Part shown: piece by piece, positions 43,085-50,029 of the stretch | Numbering within the stretch: position 1 is the stretch's first letter | Layout: each line of letters starts with the position of its first letter | Assembly: GCA_049334165.1 (NCBI GenBank) | Contig: JBEGHD010000003.1 | Length of the DNA: 64,000 nt | Direction: 5' to 3' (one strand) | Source: JBEGHD01 sp049334165 | Lineage (GTDB): Bacteria > Bacteroidota > Bacteroidia > Flavobacteriales_D > Sanyastnellaceae | Translations under genes and position numbers: made by a program | The notes under the pieces: model-generated | What the model was told of the DNA's origin: nothing | The model's database searches: none | Seen by the model: only the letters and a program-made list of their open reading frames with translations

Positions 43085-43429
43085 ATGTCAATAAGGCACT
43101 CACGACTTAATGCCTACCGAGTTATGTGGTTATTTGTCTTTTTCGATCTACCCACGGATACTAAGAAGGACCGTAAAGCCTATGCAACTTTCAGGAAACG
43201 ATTAATGGGTGACGGTTTCACAATGATGCAGTTCAGTGTCTATACTCGCCACTGTGCTAGTCGAGAAAGTGCAATGGTTCACATAAAAAGAGTAAAAAAC
43301 ATTATTCCTGCCAAGGGGACAATTAGTGTCATGATGATCACCGATAAGCAATATGGAGATATTGTGAACTTCATTGGAAAAGATGTAAAACTACTTTCCG
43401 CTCCACCTCAACAATTAGAGATGTTCTGA
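43085..43429 (+). CDS. cas2: CRISPR-associated endoribonuclease-like Cas2
   Basis: A 114-residue ferredoxin-fold protein that scaffolds the Cas1-Cas2 integration complex. The first strand LFVFFDLPTDTKKDRKAY carries the conserved aspartate and the FRKRLMGDGFTMMQFSVYTRHCAS core is typical of type II Cas2. The C-terminus (SAPPQQLEMF) resembles the tails found in II-C. It is the last cas gene and lies directly before the CRISPR array leader. No csn2 or cas4 follows, which supports subtype II-C. Confidence 0.95.
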   Translation: MSIRHSRLNAYRVMWLFVFFDLPTDTKKDRKAYATFRKRLMGDGFTMMQFSVYTRHCASRESAMVHIKRVKNIIPAKGTISVMMITDKQYGDIVNFIGKDVKLLSAPPQQLEMF

Positions 43430-43529
43430 AAAATGAAATGTCCCAACTGAATTTAATCAGTCAGGACTTAATTTCTTTGACAAGATATTGATCTAAACAA
43501 CAGTATAACAGTCACATTTGGGACTTGAT
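43430..43529. promoter_or_regulatory. Leader region at the acquisition end of the CRISPR array
   Basis: One hundred A/T-rich bases between cas2 and the first repeat. The neighbouring repeats are perfect while the far end is degenerate, so new spacers are probably inserted here. It contains an imperfect inverted pair GTCCCAA / TTTGGGAC (about 43439-43446 and 43517-43524). There is no clear plus-strand promoter. Confidence 0.6.
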
Positions 43530-45605
43530 ACTGTCAAAGATCAGAGTTTGTAATCAACACACAACAGCGTACGGGTGTCACCCTGCGGAGATATAACTGT
43601 CAAAGATCAGAGTTTGTAATCAACACACAACTGAACGCATGAAACTGTCCCTCGAGGCGCTACTGTCAAAGATCAGAGTTTGTAATCAACACACAACAAC
43701 TAGAAAAAACAGGAATGAACCAAAGTGACTGTCAAAGATCAGAGTTTGTAATCAACACACAACCAGAGTGGACAACTAGCGATTATCCTAGTTACTGTCA
43801 AAGATCAGAGTTTGTAATCAACACACAACCATTCACGGTAAGGAATGGTAAAGTTTACGACTGTCAAAGATCAGAGTTTGTAATCAACACACAACTGTTG
43901 GCACGCTGTCAGTGGTTGTAACTTGACTGTCAAAGATCAGAGTTTGTAATCAACACACAACAGACGCGGCTTTGGAACACATAGCAAAAGACTGTCAAAG
44001 ATCAGAGTTTGTAATCAACACACAACTCACTCTCAGTACGAATTTATCGGGAACGAACTGTCAAAGATCAGAGTTTGTAATCAACACACAACGTATTAAA
44101 CCGCAATTTGATAACACGGTTAACTGTCAAAGATCAGAGTTTGTAATCAACACACAACTAAATATTGATGCTAGCCATCACCTCGTTCACTGTCAAAGAT
44201 CAGAGTTTGTAATCAACACACAACACCAGAAGATGCGACAGGCGTTACCGTATCACTGTCAAAGATCAGAGTTTGTAATCAACACACAACCGAATGGAGC
44301 TGATGAATTAGCTCCACCAACTGTCAAAGATCAGAGTTTGTAATCAACACACAACTCCGTCATCTGTTCTGTTTTGTCTGCCATTACTGTCAAAGATCAG
44401 AGTTTGTAATCAACACACAACACCGTGCTAATAGTATCAATCATTCAAGTACTGTCAAAGATCAGAGTTTGTAATCAACACACAACTATACCTGAAGGTA
44501 GTACAGAGAGCTGGACACTGTCAAAGATCAGAGTTTGTAATCAACACACAACTTACCGAGTCTACATCGACATCTGTCTGGTACTGTCAAAGATCAGAGT
44601 TTGTAATCAACACACAACAATACAAGTGGCTTAACATTCTCATGGAAGACTGTCAAAGATCAGAGTTTGTAATCAACACACAACTGAAACTGAAGGAGCT
44701 GAAATTGCGGGGGACTGTCAAAGATCAGAGTTTGTAATCAACACACAACTAGCCATCGTATAGTGACGTACCCTTTAATACTGTCAAAGATCAGAGTTTG
44801 TAATCAACACACAACTAGCCTGCTCGTCTGTCATCTGCTCGCTGACTGTCAAAGATCAGAGTTTGTAATCAACACACAACAAAATGGACACGTGAGAAAT
44901 TGCGCGAAGAACTGTCAAAGATCAGAGTTTGTAATCAACACACAACTCAAATTCGACAACGCCTGTAGAGTTGATACTGTCAAAGATCAGAGTTTGTAAT
45001 CAACACACAACCAATCGTTTGTGCGTAGTACTCCTTTCCGCAACTGTCAAAGATCAGAGTTTGTAATCAACACACAACAGCAAAGTTACCGGGGTGAATA
45101 GCAATGTATACTGTCAAAGATGAGAGTTTGTAATCAACACACAACTGTAGCTACCATGGAGCCTTTCGGAGTGGAACTGTCAAAGATCAGAGTTTGTAAT
45201 CAACACACAACGTGTCAAGAGTAGTAGCAGCATTGCGCCCAACTGTCAAAGATCAGAGTTTGTAATCAACACACAACTTAATCTCAACCGTCTGGTTGTT
45301 GGCGATCACTGTCAAAGATCAGAGTTTGTAATCAACACACAACAATGGACTACATACAGCGTCCGGCAAAGGAACTGTCAAAGATCAGAGTTTGTAATCA
45401 ACACACAACTTACTCACTGAGCAAGAAAAATCAAATTCAACTGTCAAAGATCAGAGTTTGTAATCAACACACAACTTGTTTTAAGCAATTGCACAAATGC
45501 GAGAACTGTCAAAGATCAGAGCTTGTAATCAACACACAACGCAATTTGGGATCACCAAAATTTATGACTACTGTCAAAGATCAGAGTTTGTATTCAACAC
45601 ACCAA
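43530..45605 (-). CRISPR. Type II-C CRISPR array: 32 repeats of 36 bp, 31 spacers of 29-31 bp
   Basis: I counted 32 repeats from 43530 to 45605 at a period of 65-67 bases. The plus-strand repeat begins ACTGTCAAAGATCAGAG and ends TAATCAACACACAAC. Twenty-nine copies are identical; repeat 25 (45110) has C13 to G, repeat 31 (45505) T18 to C, and the last (45570) has A24 to T and a changed end (CACCAA for CACAAC). I saw no duplicated spacer. Degeneracy at the right shows that the left, cas2-proximal end is newer. Transcription is assigned to the minus strand because only the minus-strand repeat (starting GTTGTGTG) pairs through its 5' part with the tracrRNA, as in all type II systems; the guides are therefore the reverse complements of the spacers shown. 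Confidence 0.98.
43535..43564 (-). promoter_or_regulatory. Candidate promoter carried by each repeat (first copy shown)
   Basis: On the minus strand each repeat has TTG at positions 2-4 and GATCTTTG at positions 24-31, spaced by 19 bases, close to the Bacteroidota consensus TTG-N17-23-TAnnTTTG (one mismatch in the -7 box). Five bases remain to the repeat end, so transcription should start at or next to the first base of the spacer. In repeat 1 the boxes are 43562-43564 and 43535-43542; the same applies to all copies. Confidence 0.5.
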
Positions 45606-45709
45606 GCGCAATACCGCCTAAAAACAAAAACCGAAACTCAAATTTACAAATGAAATAACAGCAGCTTTGTGTCGTGTCCGACAAAAATTTAAATCATTTA
45701 CAGGTTTAG

Positions 45710-46621
45710 CTATTTCCTGACTCCATCGCCCCAGTTCTCAATCTCCTCTTCGCTCCAAAGCGATGGGAAAAATTTTCGTTGCTGATATTTTGGATGCAAG
45801 TATTTCTTCCACTCCGAACCGCCAGTAGCTGCTTTGTTCTCGCCTTTTTTATCGAGGTAGTGCTGGGCAGTTTCGAGGTGAACCATTGGCCACTCCACGT
45901 TGTAGAGGTAATCGAATTCACGAAAAGCTGCTGATAATTTTTCCGAAGGGTCAGTGATTTGAAGTAGCTTTTCTTCGATAGAATTTCCACTAACAGACCT
46001 GGCCAGCGATTTCAATTCCTTCTCGTACTTCTCCTCAAACAGTCTGAGAGTCATTGTCTTTTCACCTGTTTTTCGATCGCGACCTGCATCTTTCCAGTAA
46101 ATATTTTCAAAAATCTGGTCGATGGAAGGATTATTCGGAAGGTGCTTTTGACCCGCTTCATTCACCAGATTTTGAAGTCGTGTACAGTAGATTTCGATAA
46201 AACGAAATTGCGCGCTTTGGAAACCACTGGCAGGAGTCAGCGTGTATCGAAACTGGTTGTAGTCATCGTAATCCATGCCGTATTTCATGATGTCAAACGA
46301 AGTAATCAGCATGCTCGTGTAACGATTTAGCCTGTCCACCTTGCTGAGCAGAAAGTCTTCATCGGGTTTCTCCTCATCCACAACTTGCTCCATTTCGTGA
46401 AGCATCATCTGCAGCATTAGCTCGGTAACCTGATGATACATGATGAAAATCTTTTCGTCTTTGAATTCTGTGCGCGGTCGCTGAAGCGAAATCAGCGTTT
46501 CCACCTCTACATAATCCCAGTATGTAACCGGTTTAGCGTGATACAATCCCTTCAGGTAATTCTCGGGATTCTCTCCCAGTTGGGAATACTTTTGCGAGAT
46601 TTTATCTAGTATTTCTGACAT
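45710..46621 (-). CDS. Tryptophan 2,3-dioxygenase family protein
   Basis: A 303-residue heme enzyme, family opening L-tryptophan to N-formylkynurenine. Supporting segments: YWDYVEVETLISLQ, FIMYHQVTELMLQMMLHEM (distal heme-side histidine and helix), ASGFQSAQFRFIE and, near the end, HLETAQHYL (proximal heme histidine region) with GGSEWKKYLHP. The C-terminal LWSEEEIENWGDG is duplicated at 38.3 kb. It overlaps the start of the upstream membrane-protein gene by 20 bases. No kynurenine formamidase or kynureninase gene is in the window. It converges on the end of the CRISPR array with 104 bases between. Confidence 0.93.
   Translation of the reverse strand: MSEILDKISQKYSQLGENPENYLKGLYHAKPVTYWDYVEVETLISLQRPRTEFKDEKIFIMYHQVTELMLQMMLHEMEQVVDEEKPDEDFLLSKVDRLNRYTSMLITSFDIMKYGMDYDDYNQFRYTLTPASGFQSAQFRFIEIYCTRLQNLVNEAGQKHLPNNPSIDQIFENIYWKDAGRDRKTGEKTMTLRLFEEKYEKELKSLARSVSGNSIEEKLLQITDPSEKLSAAFREFDYLYNVEWPMVHLETAQHYLDKKGENKAATGGSEWKKYLHPKYQQRKFFPSLWSEEEIENWGDGVRK
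45726..45757. repeat. Right copy of the 32-bp direct repeat bounding the CRISPR-Cas locus
   Basis: Lies inside the last codons of the tryptophan dioxygenase gene and matches 38284-38315 at 29 of 32 bases (first 20 identical), same orientation. Confidence 0.8.
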
Positions 46622-47051
46622 GATGATTTTGTTTTAATAATTGAACTCCAAAAATGACGAGACTCACGACTTTGATCAATTCTACAATCACATAGAAAAT
46701 GTGTAGACCAGATTCAGGAACGGCCTCATCCTGTAGGATTAACTCTGCTCTGGAGTCGAGCTCAGGCAAGAGCCAAAAGGTTTGAATCAGTAGAATTGTC
46801 ACAGCCAGGGCTGGAAAGAGGTTTCTTGATTTTAACATCCTCGATTTGGCCAGAAGCACATCGGCAACAATCGCGAGGGCCAAAACCCACTCTACCTTAT
46901 TCAGTGCTCCAAAAACCAGCCTTCCAATTCCAAGTCCGAGTTTCAGATCAATTCCAGGTGCTTTGAATTTGAGCCACGCATCCATAAAGCTGATGGCACA
47001 GACGAAGCCAATCCACAGAAAAACTGAAGCTGTGGCAATTCGTAGCTTCAT
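46602..47051 (-). CDS. Hypothetical inner-membrane protein with four helices
   Basis: A 149-residue protein with four hydrophobic segments: IATASVFLWIGFVCAISF, VEWVLALAIVADVLLA, LFPALAVTILLIQTFWLL and IFYVIVELIKVVSLVIFGVQLL. No catalytic motif is visible and I do not recognise the family. It begins at ATG 47051, overlapping the stop of the truncated hemoglobin gene (ATGA), and its end overlaps the dioxygenase start by 20 bases, so the three genes form a tight operon. A role with heme or oxygen/NO metabolism is suggested only by that context. Confidence 0.8.
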   Translation of the reverse strand: MKLRIATASVFLWIGFVCAISFMDAWLKFKAPGIDLKLGLGIGRLVFGALNKVEWVLALAIVADVLLAKSRMLKSRNLFPALAVTILLIQTFWLLPELDSRAELILQDEAVPESGLHIFYVIVELIKVVSLVIFGVQLLKQNHHVRNTR

Positions 47052-47434
47052 AAAATTGCATCTTTTGGATTGTCTCTGAAGTAGTCGATTTTGTACATAA
47101 ACATGGTGGCCATCTTCCCCGCTCGCTCTACCGCCTCATCGGCTTTTGGTCCTTCGAAGTATCGGTAGACCGTTTCTCTGAACAGTTCCATCCATCGGTC
47201 AAAATGCTTTTGTTCTACCGGTAGTTTGGCATGAGGCTTAAAAGGACTTCCCGAATAGACGTGATTATTGAGCAAAATTGTTTCCCAAAATCGGTACATC
47301 TTGTCCAGGTGCTCCGGCCACCGATCTCTTATCACTCCATTGAATATCGGTCCAAGGAGTTGGTCCTTCTGGATTTTGTCGTAAAACTCATCTACGATTT
47401 TTTCAATGTCTCCCCTACTCTCTATCTGTTTCAT
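47048..47434 (-). CDS. Group III truncated hemoglobin
   Basis: A 128-residue heme protein. IVDEFYDKIQKDQLLGPIF is the group III opening, WPEHLDKMYRFWETILL the B/C/E region, and H77 in VEQKHFDRWMELF the proximal heme histidine. In the family these proteins bind oxygen and nitric oxide and help with nitrosative stress or microaerobic growth. It is the first gene of a three-gene unit and lies 58 bases downstream of an Rrf2 regulator; a palindrome covers its -7 box. Regulation by that Rrf2 protein is therefore likely but is inference. Confidence 0.95.
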   Translation of the reverse strand: MKQIESRGDIEKIVDEFYDKIQKDQLLGPIFNGVIRDRWPEHLDKMYRFWETILLNNHVYSGSPFKPHAKLPVEQKHFDRWMELFRETVYRYFEGPKADEAVERAGKMATMFMYKIDYFRDNPKDAIL

Positions 47435-47455
47435 AAAACGAAAACACTTTATTTT

Positions 47456-47471
47456 AGGACAAATTTATCCT
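47456..47471 (-). promoter_or_regulatory. Promoter -7 box inside a 16-bp palindrome upstream of the truncated hemoglobin
   Basis: AGGACAAATTTATCCT is palindromic except for one pair (C5 against A12). The minus strand contains TAAATTTG (47467-47460), a perfect -7 box 26 bases before the start codon. An operator placed over the -7 box would block transcription when bound; the adjoining Rrf2 gene is the obvious candidate. Confidence 0.55.
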
Positions 47472-47491
47472 TTTTACTTGAAAATTTTTTT

Positions 47492-47926
47492 CTACCTCTT
47501 TAAAAAAGTTATACCGTCTTTCAAACCGGTGGCTACTTCGTAGAGTGAAGTTGTGTTGAGCAACTGGCTCAACTCATCGCGAATAGCGACAAACTGAAAG
47601 TGAACAGGGCATGGATGGTTTGCATCGCACTCATTCAGACCGAGTGCACAACCACGGTAAATAGAGTCACCATCGATAGCGTCCACAATTCTGGCCAGCT
47701 TGATTTTCTTAAGATCTGCTTTGGCGATTTCAAAGCCGCCTGAAGGACCCTTGGTGGATTTTACAATACCACTTTTAGAAACTTGCTGCATGATCTTGGC
47801 GGTGAAAGCCACTGGAGAATCTATTTCTTTGGCGATATCGCGCAAACTCACGCGTTCGTCATCCAAAGATTTGGAGGCAATGTAAAGAGTGGCCCTGATG
47901 CCGTATTCGCAAGCTTTTGAGAACAT
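47492..47926 (-). CDS. Rrf2-family transcriptional regulator with three conserved cysteines
   Basis: A 144-residue winged-helix regulator. ACEYGIRATLYIASKS is the Rrf2 opening; VSLRDIAKEIDSPVAFTAKIMQQVSKSGIVKSTKGPSGGFEI is the DNA-binding region. C93, C100 and C106 (spacing C-x6-C-x5-C) are placed like the iron-sulfur ligands of NsrR/IscR, so it is probably a [Fe-S] sensor of nitric oxide, redox or iron. The truncated hemoglobin operon directly downstream on the same strand favours NO sensing. Monocistronic or weakly linked to the hemoglobin gene. Confidence 0.92.
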   Translation of the reverse strand: MFSKACEYGIRATLYIASKSLDDERVSLRDIAKEIDSPVAFTAKIMQQVSKSGIVKSTKGPSGGFEIAKADLKKIKLARIVDAIDGDSIYRGCALGLNECDANHPCPVHFQFVAIRDELSQLLNTTSLYEVATGLKDGITFLKR

Positions 47927-48010
47927 TCTACACTCGATATTAGATTTGCAAAAGTAATCAATATCAACGTTTAAAAGAAAGAACAGGATGCAGAAGTCCT
48001 GATTTCATAA

Positions 48011-48040
48011 ATAAAAAAATCCCGGCATGAAGCCGGGATT
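48011..48040 (-). terminator. Rho-independent terminator of the CsbD gene
   Basis: On the minus strand AATCCCGGCT and GCCGGGATT form a nine-base stem with a four-base loop, followed by seven T's. It lies 26 bases after the CsbD stop. Confidence 0.92.
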
Positions 48041-48066
48041 CCTTTGCAATAAAAAAGCGCCAAAAA

Positions 48067-48258
48067 TTAAAGCTTATCGATAAAGTCTTTGATCTGCTGT
48101 TTTGACTCTCCTGTTTTCTCTTGAATTTTTCCGATTAATTGGTCTTCCTGACCTTCTGCGTATTGCAGATCATCATCGGAAAGCTGTCCGTATTTCTCTT
48201 TGAGCTTTCCCTTTATTTGGTTCCAATTTCCTCTAATTTTGTCTTCTATAGCACTCAT
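48067..48258 (-). CDS. CsbD family stress-response protein
   Basis: A 63-residue hydrophilic protein: MSAIEDKIRGNWNQIKGKLKEKYG then LSDDDLQYAEGQEDQLIGKIQEKTG, the complete CsbD pattern (one repeat of the W-x-x-IKGK and G-x-x-QLIGKIQ-xxTG motifs). CsbD proteins accumulate in general stress in other bacteria; their biochemical role is unknown. The ATG at 48258 fits the family start; upstream in-frame codons give a non-conserved basic extension. It has its own terminator. Confidence 0.9.
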   Translation of the reverse strand: MSAIEDKIRGNWNQIKGKLKEKYGQLSDDDLQYAEGQEDQLIGKIQEKTGESKQQIKDFIDKL

Positions 48259-48528
48259 AATCTTGATTCTGTTTTTTTGATTCACTAGAATCTATCCCAA
48301 ATTGATGCCATGCCCCTTGAATTTTCCAGCTTCTGCGCTTATTGGGCTGTTCAGCGCCAGACTCCGTAAAGAGCTAAGTTTGACCCGGGAATATTCTCTA
48401 CAAAATCCTTGAGACTTATCCTCATCTCGACAAACTGCCTCTGCTTCATTTTTTGCTCTGTGCAAACTGCAAAGTCTGCGTTTCCTTTTATCTTGCGGCT
48501 CCTAATTTTCATATTAACCCCCGGAGTT

Positions 48529-49368
48529 ATGAGCATCAAGTGGAAAACAGTAAAAGAATACGAAGACATCACCTATAAAAAAGCTGATGGTGTGGCACGA
48601 ATAGCATTTAATCGCCCTGAAGTGCGCAATGCTTTTCGTCCAAAAACTGTAGCAGAGTTGTTTGAAGCACTGGTAGATGCTCGCGAGGACACTTCCATCG
48701 GAGTCGTTTTGCTCTCGGGCGAAGGACCATCTGAAAAAGACGGTGGCTGGGCTTTTTGCAGCGGGGGCGACCAAAACGCTCGTGGCCATCAAGGCTACGT
48801 GGACGATGACGGAATGCCACGACTCAACATCCTGGAAGTGCAGCGACTGATTCGCTTCATGTCCAAGGTGGTAATTGCTGTAGTGCCCGGCTGGGCAGTT
48901 GGCGGTGGGCATAGTCTGCACACCGTTTGCGATCTCACACTGGCGAGTGAAGAACACGCCATATTCAAACAAACCGATGCCGATGTGACCAGCTTTGACG
49001 GTGGCTATGGATCGGCCTACCTCGCCAAAATGGTCGGGCAAAAGCGTGCCCGGGAAATTTTCTTCCTCGGCAGAAATTACTCTGCTCAACAAGCTTTCGA
49101 TATGGGCATGGTCAACGCTGTGATTCCTCACGAGGAACTCGAGAATACTGCCTTTGAATGGGCGCAGGAAATTTTGGCCAAGTCGCCAACCTCTATAAAA
49201 ATGCTGAAGTTTGCCATGAACGCCACGGATGATGGCATGGTAGGTCAACAGGTTTTTGCCGGTGAAGCTACTCGCCTCGCCTACATGACCGATGAAGCGA
49301 AAGAAGGGCGAAACGCGTTTCTTGAAAAGCGCAAACCAGATTTCAAAAACATCAAACGCATTCCTTAG
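48529..49368 (+). CDS. menB: 1,4-dihydroxy-2-naphthoyl-CoA synthase
   Basis: Ring-closing step of menaquinone synthesis: converts o-succinylbenzoyl-CoA to DHNA-CoA. The 279-residue crotonase-fold protein has RIAFNRPEVRNAFRPKTV, FCSGGDQNARGHQGY (active-site loop), VVPGWAVGGGHSLHTVCDLTLAS (oxyanion hole) and DADVTSFDGGYGSAYLA, all diagnostic of MenB as against other crotonases. The start is ATG 48529, preceded by GGAG eight bases upstream, an unusually good Shine-Dalgarno for this genome. Menaquinone is the usual respiratory quinone of Bacteroidota. It stands alone here. Confidence 0.95.
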   Translation: MSIKWKTVKEYEDITYKKADGVARIAFNRPEVRNAFRPKTVAELFEALVDAREDTSIGVVLLSGEGPSEKDGGWAFCSGGDQNARGHQGYVDDDGMPRLNILEVQRLIRFMSKVVIAVVPGWAVGGGHSLHTVCDLTLASEEHAIFKQTDADVTSFDGGYGSAYLAKMVGQKRAREIFFLGRNYSAQQAFDMGMVNAVIPHEELENTAFEWAQEILAKSPTSIKMLKFAMNATDDGMVGQQVFAGEATRLAYMTDEAKEGRNAFLEKRKPDFKNIKRIP

Positions 49369-49542
49369 AAATTTCTAAAATCTCAGTTACCTGAATTCTT
49401 GATCTCAACAACTGTCTTTTGAGGTAGGGCTGTAAACAAACCCTGAGTTAACAATTTTTTTCTCCAGTTGGCGGAACAAATCAGTTTCGACACGAGTTAG
49501 AAGCAGTTATTAATAGTTAACATTGCAAATTAATTTTTGTAC

Positions 49543-50028
49543 ATGGATTCGATAGTAACCGAAACACGTGAATTGCCACTGGGTAAGCTTTTTGGTCAAC
49601 TGACTAAAGAGTACGTAGGTACGTTTTCAAAGCGCCTCGAACACTTGCCTATCAAACGGCACTTTTATCCACTGATGCTTATTTCGCAAGGCAATGGTCG
49701 CCTCAGCCAAACCTGTCTAGCCGGAGAGTTGCATCTCGATAAAGTTTCTGTTTTGCGACTGGTAGACTACCTCTCCGAACACGACTGTGTTGAGCGAAGA
49801 CAAAATCCGGAAGACCGCAGAGAACAGTTTTTACACTGCACTGAACTCGGTGAGTCTTACATTCCAGACATAAAAAAAGCCTTGATAGAAACCAATGAGC
49901 TTTGCCTCGAAGGCCTGGATTCTGAAGAGGTAAAATTGCTCGAAAAGTTGCTGTCAAGAGTAACCTGCAACCTCCATCATCAACCTCAAGACACCTACAG
50001 CATTGAATTTATTAAAAAGGAAAAGTAG
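49543..50028 (+). CDS. MarR-family transcriptional regulator
   Basis: A 161-residue winged-helix protein. The recognition region is residues about 55-95 (QGNGRLSQTCLAGELHLDKVSVLRLVDYLSEHDCVERRQNPEDRRE), which is the MarR pattern ending in the NPEDRRE wing. It is the first gene of a MarR-adaptor-pump-TolC operon, only one base before the adaptor start, and so probably represses its own operon until a substrate of the pump binds. The upstream region contains an A/T-rich, partly palindromic stretch (GTTATTAATAGTTAAC, 49506-49521) that could be its operator. Confidence 0.92.
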   Translation: MDSIVTETRELPLGKLFGQLTKEYVGTFSKRLEHLPIKRHFYPLMLISQGNGRLSQTCLAGELHLDKVSVLRLVDYLSEHDCVERRQNPEDRREQFLHCTELGESYIPDIKKALIETNELCLEGLDSEEVKLLEKLLSRVTCNLHHQPQDTYSIEFIKKEK

Positions 50029-50029
50029 C

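Noticed and set aside
43430..43529. The leader as promoter for plus-strand transcription of the array
   Set aside because: No TAnnTTTG or TTG pair on the plus strand, and the tracrRNA pairs only with minus-strand repeats.
43715..45653. Open reading frames across the CRISPR array encoding repeated peptides such as DQRSEFVINTQ
   Set aside because: They are translations of the 36-bp repeats with variable spacer codons; not protein genes.
48514..49248. A 244-codon minus-strand frame inside menB
   Set aside because: It is a shadow of the strongly supported menB gene.
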